Notes: generated by a model from the letters alone, not told the origin. A DNA stretch of 52,767 bases from Phoronis australis (GCA_002633005.1 NMRA01000417.1:22271-75037), one strand, 5' to 3'. Numbered from the stretch's first letter, positions 12,025 through 23,276 are shown. Made by a program: numbers and translations.

Positions 12025-12320
12025 CTATCCCCGGGTAATGGCGTTACATGGGCATTTAAATGATGTTGTCCTTAAAAAAATGGGCAGGAGTTCCCCCCTA
12101 TCCCTCCTTTACGGCGGGGTATGCTGGCCTCCTGGACATTTCATCGATGTTGACCCAAAAAAATGGGCAGGGGTTTCCTCTATCCCCGGGTTACAGTGGG
12201 GGTATGCCGGCCACATGGGCATTTCATTGATGTTGATCAAAAAATGAACAGGGTTTCCTCCCTATCCTCGAGTTACGGCAGTGGTGTGTTGGCCATATGG
12301 GTATTTTAGTGAGCGAGACA
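12025..12320. repeat. Minisatellite, about 82-bp unit, roughly 3.5 copies
   Basis: The word ATGGGCAGG or ATGAACAGG recurs at 12080, 12163 and 12244, each followed by TTCC...TATCC and then a CATGGGCATTT-like segment. The period is 81-83 bp with moderate divergence between units. The 69-codon frame at 12038-12247 exists only because the repeat stays open. Confidence 0.8.
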
Positions 12321-13734
12321 TTTAGGTCCAAAAATATTAACATAACTTCTGGCTTGCAAAATAAAGCTAAATCGCGTAGAGTAATGAGTATACTCATTGA
12401 GTAAAAAATTGACATTTACTTTAACTTAGCTTTTTTCGGCCAATGACGATATAGTCTTGACACTGTCACATGCAGACGACAAGCAGCAGCACCTACACAA
12501 GATCTTGCTATGAAGCGAGAAATCCCCATTACCAAGAGCGCTGCCTCCTCCCCGTACTCCCACCCCCCATTGAACATTTCGCTGTGGTAAAAGAGTGATT
12601 TTTGGGGGTGTGACAGACGTAATGGAACATTCGCTTGCTATTTTTAGGACTTGGAATCGAGGTAAGACTGTGGTTTGCAGCGCGACTTGATTCGAGCTGA
12701 CTGCGAGTCGACACACGAGTTGGTTTCCCAAAATTAATTTTTATTGATAAGTTGTGAAAGCATTCGTCATTTTGGCAAATGGACTAAGCTCTAGCATCGT
12801 CAGTGCCATTTGTGACTAGTCATGATCTGAGCTTAAGGCGATTTGTTTGATTGATGAATGCAGGCACCCTTAAGTTGCTTTTTGGAAAAGAGAAGGTAAG
12901 CATGCTAATACACAGATTAGAATACGTTTTTGCTGATTTTTAGAACTCTACAAAGGGAATAAGATAATAAATCATGCATTATACAGGTTATTTTACAGGG
13001 GTTTAATGGTCAATGATTCATTTTTTGACATTTCTGGCCAATAACTAGGGTATTCTATTATCCAAGCTATGCCTTTTAAGTTGTTTCCACTGTATGAAAT
13101 TTTTGTTTGTAGCTCAGGTTTTTACAGGCTGTCATTGTATTTGAAGTCGCCTTTTATCAAATCGTACTGTTACAAGCATGTAGTTGTGATTGCATGTTTC
13201 TCTGATTGATAGTCCAATAAAAGAACAGTTGACTTCTGGTCTGACCTTAAGAGGTCAATCTGTGTCCTGGAATTGTAACATCTAGTCCTGTGAATATTAA
13301 CACATGCTGTCTGTCCTCAGTTTACTGACAGGCTTCTAGCAGGTATCAAGTTGAACATATTTTAGTGTTGCCTTGGTGCTCTGTTTTGGTCAGGTGAGTG
13401 CTGGAACTCTAAGTATTTCAGGCATTTGCTCTTAAAGTAGTATAAGGTTATGTAGGAGGACCCTGGAAAATTTCCAGATTTGGCTAACTGTGGAACATCA
13501 ATTTCATAACCTCATATGTGGCTGATCGGACTTGTATGAACTTTCACACACTATGATTTATGCACTGTTTTCCAAATTTTTTTAGGAATAGTTATTTAGA
13601 TGTTACATTTTTTTATTAGTGGATGTCAAATAGTTGTATGTAAGTGATTTTTATGAAAAAATCAAAAAGTTGCTTTGACGAAAATGTCAGAAAAATATAC
13701 AAGAAAATCTCATTAATTTCTTACAAAATTGCCA
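12321..13734. other. Unassigned sequence
   Basis: No coding exon, RNA gene or element ends are recognised. Short antisense frames at 12426-12731 have no domain. Confidence 0.4.
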
Positions 13735-14430
13735 AAATTTCGCCAAGTATGTTGCTTTGCTGTCAAGTTAGTTATAAATTTCGCCATGTATGTTGCTCTG
13801 ACGTCAAGTTTGTTTTTTTTTGTTCGCACTCTATAGGTCACAATGTTCGTCCTATCCTCACGAAATTTACACACAACGTGTAGCTCCAGAAGTGGTGGAA
13901 TCTTATTGTTTTTGGTCATAATCGGATCCAATATGGCGGACATGGCGGCCATTTTCTTTCCGATTTCTAATTCAGTTGCTTATAGAACCCGCAATTTTTG
14001 ACGTATCGGGCTCAAAATCAGCACAAATATGAAACTATACAGGTCCCCCGAATATGCTAGAAATCATTTACTTCCCGTCAAAAATGGCGGAAATATTGGC
14101 AATGGCGCATGCGCACCTCGATTTCGGGAAAAAAACGTTTTGTCCTGTAGAGGGCACTTTAGAGGACCAATTGCTTTGAAAATTTTCAGGTATTAGTTTT
14201 CTGTCGCCGGCTATTATCCAATCCTAAAGAACGGAAGTTATTTCCAAGATGGCGGATCTGACGCAAGTTGACCCATTTTCAGTCTTACCAGAGTGTCATT
14301 TTAAATGGGAAGAGAAAATGACATGAATTTTTGCATGTGGATTCTCTGAGGTGTACTCTTTCAAATGAACTTCGAACAATTTTTTTCTCAGACTTACCGT
14401 TTTCGAGTTGAAATTATATAGATGTTGCAA
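13735..14430. repeat. Composite dispersed repeat, copy 2 (head and core only)
   Basis: This aligns by eye with copy 1 from TTTCGCCAAGTATGT through the Y-rich head, the ATGGCGGACATGGCGGCC segment (about 13933), GCGCATGCGC at 14105-14114, CCTGTAGAGGGC and CAAGATGGCGGATCTG at about 14246. The CATC-rich tail is absent; similarity stops near 14415, followed by a short AT-rich join to the LINE tail. Confidence 0.75.
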
Positions 14431-14505
14431 TGCAGTCAGTTACCGACGAATAAAACTATAAAATAGTAAAACTAGTAAAACTAAAATGACGAGCGTCGGT
14501 ACTAA

Positions 14506-15239
14506 AATTTATTTATTTATTTATTTATTATTTTGATATTTAAAATGAGGGTGGCCTCTTCAGTGATAGCACTGCTTTCCAAGAGGGCCCTCAACAAGAA
14601 AAACAGTAATATAATACAATGAAATAATAAAACAACAATGAAATATATGTAACAAAGATACAATTAAAACAGTTAAGGTTGAGAATTAAGACAATAACTA
14701 AATGACAAATAATGGTAAAAAATTAACTAAGACAGATGAAATAAATTAAGAGATGACTCTAGACAATGAGAGTATTTACGACAATGAAAAAATGACATGA
14801 TTAAGATAGGCAGGGTATAAAAGGTTAAGTAAATTACAGCCACTTTTTAACATTAACTTTAAAGGTAGTAATTGAGTTGGACCGTTTAATTTCTGGGCTA
14901 AAAGAATTCCATATTATAGCAGCTGCATAGATAAAAGATCTCTTGCCAGTCTCGGTTTTAATTTTTTTAGAAGAAACATTGCCAGCAACAGAAGAACGTG
15001 TAGAATAAACAGCCTGACTGCTATTGAATTTACTGCTGAGATATGCTGGAGCCAAGCCATTGATACATCTGTATATACAACAGGCAGAGAGATATTTATT
15101 TCTTTGTCTTACTTTCATAAATCCCAGCTTGGAGTACAAGTCGTCAACCCTAGTGTCCCTAATTTTAGTACCCAGGATAGCCCTGGCGGCTCTATTTTGG
15201 ATTACTTGGACTTTGTTTACAAGTGTGTCACTAGTGTGC
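14506..15239 (-). mobile_element. LINE (non-LTR retrotransposon) 3' end, truncated at an assembly gap
   Basis: On the minus strand, codons from the gap edge at 15239 to the stop at 14834 encode the C-terminal segment found after the reverse transcriptase in many LINEs: VQVIQNRAARAILG, then LYSKLGFMKVRQRNKYL, INGLAPAYLSSKF and a final IIWNSFSPEIKRS...FKVNVKKWL. About 300 bases of 3' UTR follow, ending in an (AAAT)n tail at 14506-14530, the usual kind of 3' tail for such elements. The orientation of the tail agrees with the coding strand. The RT itself would be to the right but is lost in the N gap; beyond the gap the sequence is an unrelated satellite, so no continuous product can be drawn across it. 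Confidence 0.85.
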
Positions 15240-15422
15240 NNNNNNNNNNNNNNNNNNNNNNNNNNNNNNNNNNNNNNNNNNNNNNNNNNNNNNNNNNNNN
15301 NNNNNNNNNNNNNNNNNNNNNNNNNNNNNNNNNNNNNNNNNNNNNNNNNNNNNNNNNNNNNNNNNNNNNNNNNNNNNNNNNNNNNNNNNNNNNNNNNNNN
15401 NNNNNNNNNNNNNNNNNNNNNN
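15240..15422. other. Assembly gap (183 N)
   Basis: A run of N separates the LINE fragment from the satellite. Open frames drawn across it are artefacts. Confidence 0.99.
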
Positions 15423-16262
15423 TTTTCAGATGGATTCGACATAGTTTGCGCCACCTAGTGGCCATTTTTAGTGTTTTCGAGTCTGTTTTTGTGCGTCCAC
15501 CCCTCTATCAACCAAACCGCTCAAAGGATGATTGTGAAAATTGGCATGTATATGCTTACTATGTAGAGGACGGTTGACGATGATTTTCCGACGATTTGGA
15601 CTACTGTGGCACCTCCTAGTGGCAGTTTTGTTTTTTGCGCCTATGGCTGTATCTCCTAAACCGTTAGCAGGAGTTTTACGAAATTGTGTAAGTATATTTA
15701 TATGATGTTAACAACGGAAGATGACGACGTTTGGACGGATCCAACTACCGGTGTGCCCCCTGGTGGCAATTTTAGTTTTTACGCTTATGTTTGTATCTTC
15801 AAAAGTCCTTAACGGGTTTTCATGAAATTTGGTATGTAGGCACCTATTAGTGAGATGACGCTATCCTCCTGTTTTCAGATGGATTGGACATAGTTTGCGC
15901 CACCTAGTGGCCATTTTTACTGTTTTCGAGTCTGTATTTTTGCGTCCACCCCTCTATCAACCAAACCGCTCAAAGGATGATTGTGAAAATTGGCGTGTAT
16001 GTGCTTACTATAAGGATGACAGCTGACAATGATTTTCAGATGATTTGGACTACTGTGGTGCCTCCTAGTGGTAGTTTTGTTTTTTTTGCGCCCATGGCTG
16101 TATCTCCCAAACCGTTTGCAGGATCTTTACTAAATTTAGCAAGTGTATTTATGTGATGTTGACAACGGACGATGACGATGATTCTGACTACCGGTATTCC
16201 TCTAGTGGCAATTTTAGTATTTGCCTCTAGTGGCAATTTTACTATTTTACATTGACCTCTGT
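15423..16262. repeat. Satellite with ~449-bp higher-order unit made of ~150-bp subunits
   Basis: TTTTCAGATGGATT...CACCTAGTGGCC recurs at 15423 and 15872, a period of 449 bp. Within each unit three related subunits follow one another, each with a CTAGTGG or CTGGTGG core (about 15451, 15613, 15757, 15900, 16061, 16201), then a TTTTTGCG word, a CCAAACCG-like word and a GATGACGAT-like word. The left end is hidden by the gap, so the true array may be longer. The last unit decays near 16240. Related single units occur at 42310-42430, 43052-43262 and 43371-43572. Confidence 0.88.
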
Positions 16263-16639
16263 ATTTTCTTCAGGTGTGTACTTTGTGTTACTTCGTGACT
16301 ATGAAGGATAAGTTCCAAGTAGAAATTTGTTTCTGGCATTCTAATGCTGTGCTAATCTCGTATGTTGGTAAATTTGTTTTTAATTCCTTGTTTCTGTGGT
16401 GCTTTAAGCAACTGGTGTATAGGATGTGCTTGTATTATGAAGATTACTCACATTTTGCCCCTAGCCTATTGAGGAGACAAGTACCATGCCTTTTCATTTT
16501 GCAAAGTACAACATACTACATATATGCCCTCTACTGGCCACTTTATGGTACCAATAAACAACCCTAGAAGGATACCGTATGCGGTGCAATTGTGGGTGCC
16601 TTTCAACGCTCTGCGTTGCTCTTGTTTCGATACAGCGTC
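16263..16639. other. Unassigned sequence
   Basis: A 97-codon plus-strand frame (16274-16567) is open but has no recognised domain or splice context. Confidence 0.35.
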
Positions 16640-17015
16640 GACTTTTGGAGTTATTTGAGATTTTATGAAAACGCTGTTCCTTTGCTGACCGATTTTGCTG
16701 CACTGTTGTTTTACTGAACAAGACTAGTCTATATCTTTCTGATTTATGACATCTGAGTTCGCCATAGTAATGTTATGATGCTAGTCAGCATCGTCGCCAT
16801 TATCATCATATTCGTCATCTTCATCATCATCTCCGTCGTCGTCTTTTCAGTTAATTTCGCCAAGTGTCGCTCAAGACTGTAGCCTATTTCTTACTGATTT
16901 CTGACCTTTACGTTCGTCATAGGAATGCTATCGTTACCTGTATTGTTCATGATGGCTACCATCGTCGTCATATCCGTTATCATCTCTATCGTTTTCTTTT
17001 CGGTTAATTTTGCTT
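16640..17015. repeat. Composite dispersed repeat, tail fragment
   Basis: This matches the tail of the composite repeat: GCTGTTCCTTTGCTGACC, GAACAAGACT, TTCTGATTTATGACATCTGAG, CATC/CGTC-rich tract, TTTCGCCAAGTGTCGCTC, then a second partial tail ending in CTTTTCGGTTAATTTTGC. Head and core are missing. Confidence 0.7.
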
Positions 17016-17189
17016 TTTCTAAGCATGAATCTCTCATTACATGGTGGCCACTGGTAGTGCATTTTCATTAATTTGAATGGTGGCCATTTTGGAAAATGGA
17101 CGCTATTACGTAATAGTGTCAATATTTGTGATTAATTTTATTCGTGTATGTTGTTTTGTAAAATAATAAGTCTAAAATGTAACACTCAA

Positions 17190-19379
17190 CAGGGCTCGAC
17201 GCTATTAAAATCGCCAGGTCGTATTTTGCGACCTAGCCAAAATCCCAGGTCGCATTTTCAAAATCCAGCTCGCATTCGTAAATGCCAGGTCGCAAAATTT
17301 TCCCGCCATTTTTACGCGCCAAAACAGATTTTTTAGATCATCGGGAAAATGTTTAGATTATGCTCTTACCTGCAGCGTTAAATACTCACAAATTTCGGAT
17401 TTCAAAATTGACTTCATTCATGCAGGTACGGCCTTACTGTTCTTCACGACCGCCATTGAAAGTCTCTAGAGCGCAAGGCAAGTTGCCGACGTGAAAGTTG
17501 AATCAGTGCTCTCTAACTGACTCGTGCATTCGAGTAACTAAATTTGCGATGTGAAAAGGGAGAAAATGCCCGTTGAAAAAGTATCCGGGATTTTGTTAGA
17601 TCTGGTCTTCTCACTGGCCGTCATCAAAGTCGTTAACGATTCAAACTAACTCGGATAATCGCGAGTTTGCTCTTCAATACCTTCCAAGTACGGGAAAAAT
17701 AGGTCAGTCGCAAAACGACACGCATGTCACTAGTGTTAATTTTCTTTCCGAGGTATAAAACAAAGCCGGGATTTGGTTTTTACATGTTGTGAAAAGACGT
17801 TTTAGAAAACTGAAGTTGTGTAAAATGAAAGTGACACACACCATATAAACTGCGTGTCAATTTTAAACCACACGCGGTCGTTTGTAGTGCGCAATGATGG
17901 GCGCTAGCTTGAACTGTGGGCGCTTAATTGGAAATTCTCAAAATTTAAGGGAGGACTTTTAATAGATCAGTGAGCGCTTATTATGAAACACTTTAAAGGT
18001 AGGGAGTAGGCTTGTGCGTGAGCATAGTCGTTAACCTCAGTGTTTGCGGTAATAAGATATTAAAACGCTGCAATGGTAAGAAACATTATAATAATACGAT
18101 TTTGCGAGGCAAACTCCATCTGGTAGGGGTGACTTTCTGGATATCGTTACCACCTACATTGTACCCTTTTTAGCCACCCGGAATGATTTTTTAACTGCCC
18201 GCTTCAGCCGGAACAAGGTTGTTTCTATCGAAGTCTGAACATTTTACGGCGACGGTGGTTCGGGGAGCGAAAAGTTGCCGGGGGGGGGGGCGTATAAAGA
18301 GAAGAATGAAAAGTTCGCTAACTGGAACCACAATTTCGCATCTAGTGCCAGTTTAGTTGCAATAGCTGGCTACGGGCATAGAATACAGGGTTTACAGAAC
18401 ATCGACCTCGGGAAACATCGGAACAGGATAACGTTAGTTCTGGGTTATATCGGTCCCGGGACATCGGGTCTTTTATAACCGCTGGGAATCTGAGTTCATT
18501 TTCAAATAAACCAGAGCCAAGCCGGTATACTCTTTCATTTAGGACTGTCGCTGTTCTTTGAAGTGGTGCGCACGCGTGAGTTCACGCACTTGAATCGCTG
18601 GAGTAGGCCTACACTTTACGTTGGCAACAACGTGTGAAAGACAAATCATATTTCGCGCACGTAGCCCCAGAAACAAGTAAAGGGTTTGAGAATTTCTTGG
18701 CAACTGAAAGTAAAGACGTGACCGTCGTTTGGCGATTAATAAGGTTGTAATTTTCACTTTGGCTGTCTTAATACGATAAAAAGGAGAAGCACATCTCAGT
18801 CTAAGTCACGATTGTCTGCCGGGACCGCTTGCGCGCTAACGGTGCCGCAGTGCGATATCAGGGATATTGTCGTGGATATTTGGTACATGTAATAAGGACA
18901 TCTTATGTGAAAAATAAACATTTTTGTCCACCACAATGTTTGGTAAGTTGATCGCTTAAGAATTAATAGAAACACCGTTGTTTTGTGAAGTTTTATCACG
19001 TGTTAAGCAGTGGCCCGAAACTTTCTTCGGCGAATCCGGGAATTTACAAAAGTGGCCGAAAGTGTTAGCCAATGAAACGCGTCAAAGATCGATTCTGCAT
19101 ATCCCATGTTCACGCGACTTGCTTACAAGTCATCGGGAGGACTGTTCTCGGTTAGTGTTCTTTTGAACTTGTATTTGGCAACAACCAAATAACGGTCGGA
19201 TTAACAAGAGCTGATTCGTATTTGCCGGGTATCTGTTGAGAAGTGTAAAAACTCAGCTCGCATTCGTTGGAAATTCCAGGTCGCATTTTGCGACTTTATA
19301 CGAGCTGACAAAAATCTCAGCTCGCATTTCCAAATTTCAGGTCGCAAATGCGACCTGCAGCTCGTTATGTCGAGCCCTG
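17190..19379. mobile_element. CAGGG-ended hAT-like DNA element, 2.19 kb, 5-bp target duplication
   Basis: The element starts CAGGGCTCGAC (17190) and ends GTCGAGCCCTG (19379), an 11-bp perfect inverted repeat. It is flanked on both sides by CTCAA (17185-17189 and 19380-19384), a 5-bp target site duplication. Inside both ends are repeated AGGTCGCATTTTGCGACC-like words, probably subterminal binding sites for a transposase. No transposase frame is visible; the inner 1.7 kb contains only short frames and a GGGCGCTTAA repeat tract (17893-18050) like that at 2470. CAGGG ends with a short duplication suggest the hAT superfamily; a 5-bp duplication is less common than 8 bp, so the superfamily assignment is tentative. 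Confidence 0.8.
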
Positions 19380-19384
19380 CTCAA

Positions 19385-19630
19385 TTGCAGTTTGCTATGG
19401 AAATTTTAAAGACACATAATATCACTTTTTCTTGGCCATTTTCTTAACTTTTTGCAAGCTCAAAATTTTTGCTTTTCCGGACTAGAAATGGCAATATCTT
19501 GACCATTTGTTAAGGTAGGGACATGTTTCATACATCCAAATGATCAGAAAATACTGTATTTTCAGAAAAAATAACAATCACAAAAATTACAAATCCCTAC
19601 TTAAGACTCATTTTGTGGTGCTGGGTCACA
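19385..19630. other. AT-rich spacer
   Basis: No feature is recognised between the CAGGG element and the Penelope-like tail. Confidence 0.4.
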
Positions 19631-20097
19631 TATGTGACCAAGTCTATTCAGCTGTATTTCATGAATGATCTTAGTATAAGAATCAATAAATCTGTTACTG
19701 GACACGATACGTGGAGATGGCTACGTTGCGTCCTCCTCTCGAGGACTTCATCAGGCCACTGAGTTGTCACGTGACTTGTCATGTGATCTGTCGTACAGTT
19801 TCCGTGGGATTCTCTTCAGCGCCCTATCCCATGTCCTAGGTAAGTGAAACCACAGCCCCCCTGTCTATTGTGGCTAGCATTCTCAATTCTCTCGTAGATA
19901 GCTTCTTTGACCCCTCTCCGAAACCAATTTTCTTCCCTATCCAGGATCTTCCCATCTTCCATGGCGAAAGAGTGGTCTGTGGAAGCCATGTGACTAAAAA
20001 CTGCAGAATCATAGCAGTCCCCATAACTGGATCTCCGATGCTGGTTGAAACGACTTTTCAGGGCTTGCTTGGTTTCCCCAATGTATGCTGCTCCACA
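19631..20097 (-). pseudogene. Penelope-like element 3' fragment with GIY-YIG endonuclease domain
   Basis: The minus strand from 20097 to the stop at 19816 encodes CGAAYIGETKQALKSRFNQHRR-type sequence: the YIG part of GIY-YIG, then an R...H motif, then AVFSHMASTDHSF, KILDREENWFRRGVKEAIYE and a final NRQGG. This is the order seen in the endonuclease domain that sits C-terminal to the reverse transcriptase of Penelope-like elements and nicks target DNA. The frame is continuous with gypsy sequence upstream, giving a 120-codon chimeric frame (19816-20178). The region after the stop contains a hammerhead-like motif and probably the element's 3' end near 19631. The reverse transcriptase half is absent, so the fragment is dead. 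Confidence 0.78.
19716..19760 (-). ncRNA. Hammerhead ribozyme-like motif (type I, minimal) in the Penelope-like 3' region
   Basis: On the minus strand: stem I 5' side GTGGC, core CTGATGA (19754-19748), stem II GTCCTC/GAGGAC (19746-19741 and 19735-19730) with a 5-base loop, then GCAA, a two-base CG, T, A (candidate cleavage after A at 19722), and stem I 3' side GCCAT. The only departure from the consensus core is GCAA in place of GAAA. The ACGT stem III is palindromic, as in the minimal hammerheads described in Penelope-like elements, which are thought to act as dimers. The motif lies 56-100 bases after the GIY-YIG stop, where such ribozymes occur. The core change probably impairs cleavage. 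Confidence 0.7.
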
Positions 20098-23000
20098 CCC
20101 TGGATGTCTCGCTGTCCTTGTGTCGTGCGTCAGCTGGAGAACCGGACTTCGTAACTGACATGGAAGTACAATCACCATTCGATCACTGCTGCAAAGGGCC
20201 TCGATCCAACGCCGATACAGAACACCATCCTACAAGCGCAAAAGGTTGCACAAACGCCGGGTACCCCAGGAGTTCCCCAATATAGCTTTAAGCTCAGGCT
20301 TCTCCGAGGACTCAGACATGAATTTCATTACTGGACCTATGACCTTATAGTTCTGTTGCAGAGTACGAAGCTCATCTTTATTCCAGTTAGGCAGCCAGGC
20401 GTCACTCTCGGGATTTTCACGTTCCTTGGTGACACGCCATCCCCGCCGCACTGTAGTGACAACTCGTTGACCAGCACATTGGTCACAATCAGATCACTGG
20501 CATATGCGATACGGTTTGCGGGACAATCCGTCCGCATGACCGTGGTGATTACCCTTCCGGTGCCTAATCTCGTAGTCATATGTGTCGAGAACCGCTATCC
20601 ACCTGCCAACCATGTTGACGGGTTCCTTAAATTCTTTAACCACTTCAGAGATTGATGGTCTGTTCTTCTAAGGAAGTTGCGGCCCCACAAATAATGTCAG
20701 AACCGCTTAACAAATGTAACAACACCCAAAAGTTCGCAATACGTGGTGCAGTAGCGCTGTTGTGACGCTGACAGAGTTTGGCTGGTACAGGCGATGACCG
20801 TCTCTTCGCCATCTTGCTCCTGAGATTAGTACTCCTGAAATGCCAAAGGCCGATGCATCCGTGTCAAGGATAAACCTTCCCTGCCACTGGGGATACGCTA
20901 ACACTGGATGGTTGGTAAGCAGTACCTTCAGCTGGTCAAATGCCAATTGACACGAGTCATCCCACGCGAATGGTTGGTTCTTCCCGGTCAAACATGACAA
21001 TGGTGCAGCAACAGTGGAGAAGTCAGGAATGAATCTTCGGTAATATGATGCCAAGCCAAATTAACTGCGTACACCTGAAACTGAGGATGGTGTCTTCCAT
21101 TCTGCAACTGCAGCAACCTTTTCAGAGTCACAACTTACTCCTGCTTCAGAAACTACGTGGCCTAGGAAAGGTACCTCACTCCGAAACCATGATGTCGTCA
21201 ATATACAGTAGAGACTTGTCCCATTGCATTCCCGCAAAAACCTTCTCTACCAAACACTCAAAACTAGATGATGCATTCGCCAGACCAAAAGGCACCTGCC
21301 AATGTCCACTGGCCATGTCAAGGGTGGTAAACCATGACATGCCTGCGAGGGAATCAAGGCAAGTGTCTATGCTTGGGAAAGGATACGCATCTTTCCTATT
21401 CATCACGTTCAATTTCCGGTAGTCTACACAGAATCGATAGCTGGAGTCTTTCTTTCGCACCAACACGATAGGCGAGGCCCATGGCGAATCATTTGGTTAG
21501 ATAACTCCAGCAGCCAGCATCCTGTCGATCTCCGCATCGGCGATCTCCCGCTGTGCTATAGGTAACCGTCGAGGAGTCTGTTTAATTGGAAAATGATCGC
21601 CTGTGTTGATGGTATGCTCGACCAGCATGGTTCTCCCAAGCTCGGCATTGGGACCGGCGAAAACATCTGAAAACTTGGCCACAAGTTTCCGCACCAAAAG
21701 AGTCTGCTGTGGAGTCAACCGCTCATTTGCGTCCTTAATTACAGGTTCCAAGTGAGGCAGAAGATGGACAGTATCTTGACTGACAAACGTGCCCTCACAA
21801 ATGGACCTTGGAACTATGACACTGCAAAGTGCCCTCTTTTCTGACAAAAGATTGATCGACTTTCCACAGAGATGTAAAACGTCACCCTCCGGAGCTGCAC
21901 TAATATTACAAAAATTATTTTTCATAAAGTCTAATTCAAGAATCACCTGAGGATTGACGTCGGCGACAACAAATCGCTGCTTCAGACGCAAGCCTGCTAC
22001 GTCAAAATCAGCCACCACGCAACCATAATCATTAATACGCGCCCCACCCACGCCTGGCAATGAAATGAGAGTGGGTTCTAAACCACCTATATGTGAACTA
22101 CTTAACTCAAAAACGTCTCTAGACATAAGAGAACAAGGTGAACCGTCCGCGTCTATCAAAGCGGGAAACTTTTCACCAAACAAATCAACAAAAACAAACA
22201 TTCTGCAAACCCGGTCGAGGCCTTGGCCGCGGACTCGACCGGTCCTGGTTTGATGACTCATTAGTATCTTGGTTACGAGTGTTCCCCTTCCTTTCCTGGG
22301 GGCATTTCCTGGCGATATGTCCATCTTGCCCACATTTTTAGCAGCGGATGGGTTCACGAGGCTTTTGGTAGTGGAGCTGATGCTGAACGTCCACTAATGT
22401 CCTCTTTATCTCAGCCATGTCATCATGGTCTGGCCTGCTAGTTCGGCACTCACACATGGTCATGACTTGTGTGTCGGGGCAGGGAGCCACATCCGAAGCT
22501 TTGTTTTTCCGGCTACACCAGGTACCCTCAAATGCCTCAAACTCGTACATAAGAAATCGCGATGTCCACGGACAATGACCTCTGAAATTGTATGTGCCTC
22601 CGCAGCACCTGGTCGTTGAGCCCAGCTATGAATTGGTCTACGACCAAAACTTCATGGGCGTCACTGGCTAACTCAGGGAATGCCAATGACGCTATCCGTT
22701 TTAGACTAAAACGGTGGTCTGAGATGTTTTCTGTTTTCCCCCTCGTTCTCCCTCGAAACTCGCAGCTGTGTGCGGCGACGCATTCTGCAGGACAGAACCG
22801 CTACCTAAGCGCCGATTTTAAATCGTCAAAATTCTCAGACACTTCAGACTCATGACTAACTGCATGTCCGACTCCTGCTCGTCCCAACCATTCCACCTAC
22901 AAATTTTGTCGAATTGGCACAAAAAGTCTGACCATTCGCATGATTTGCCATCAAAATGTTGTGGCACGCGCACTTTGCGTTTCAGTGGGGCGAGTGCTTG

Positions 23001-23276
23001 TTGTTGCTCTTGTTGTTTTGAATTTTGCTTGATACAGGGGGCCATCAAATCCAATCCTTCCCTGGCAGTCTGATTTATGGCCTGTCGCTGATGGTCAAAT
23101 GACAATGAACTAGGCGGGCTGTTGCGTGGACAGTCGATGTATGGCATTTCAGAGGAGCGGTCACTATAATCACCAACTGGGATGATTTCAGACAGAGGAT
23201 CTGGTTCAACGTGATTTTCGGCCACCATAAACGAGGGAGTAAACCAACTAGACACATTTGACAAGAAACGGGCCAT
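20098..23276 (-). pseudogene. Ty3/gypsy LTR retrotransposon, decayed gag-pol remnant
   Basis: Reading leftward on the minus strand: a gag-like frame starts at 23276 (MARFLSN) and includes VRVPQHFDGKSCEWSDFLCQF; then frameshifted gag and a CCHC-like segment; then a protease-like and linker frame (22357-21497) with FPALIDADGSPCSLMS and LELDFMKNNF; then RT with VDYRKLN, TLDMASGHWQV and YIDDIMV; then SYYRRFIPDFS and FILDTDASAFGISGVL of RNase H; then a short linker and the start of an integrase-type zinc finger (HDTRTARHPG). Stops, frameshifts and two gaps inside RT show that it is inactive. No LTRs were found, and the integrase core is missing, replaced by Penelope-like sequence at about 20097. 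The aspartic protease reads DADG where D-S/T-G is normal, another sign of decay. Confidence 0.85.

Noticed and set aside
12038-12247. Repetitive 69-codon frame
   Set aside because: By-product of the 82-bp minisatellite; the unit is not a multiple of three and the peptide is not periodic.
12520-12560. Polypurine/polypyrimidine-like GC tracts as CRISPR or phage features
   Set aside because: The window is eukaryotic; there are no direct repeats with regular unique spacers.
14834-15465. Open frames of 82-206 codons spanning the N gap
   Set aside because: They are open only because N codons are unread. The two sides are unrelated (LINE on the left, satellite on the right).
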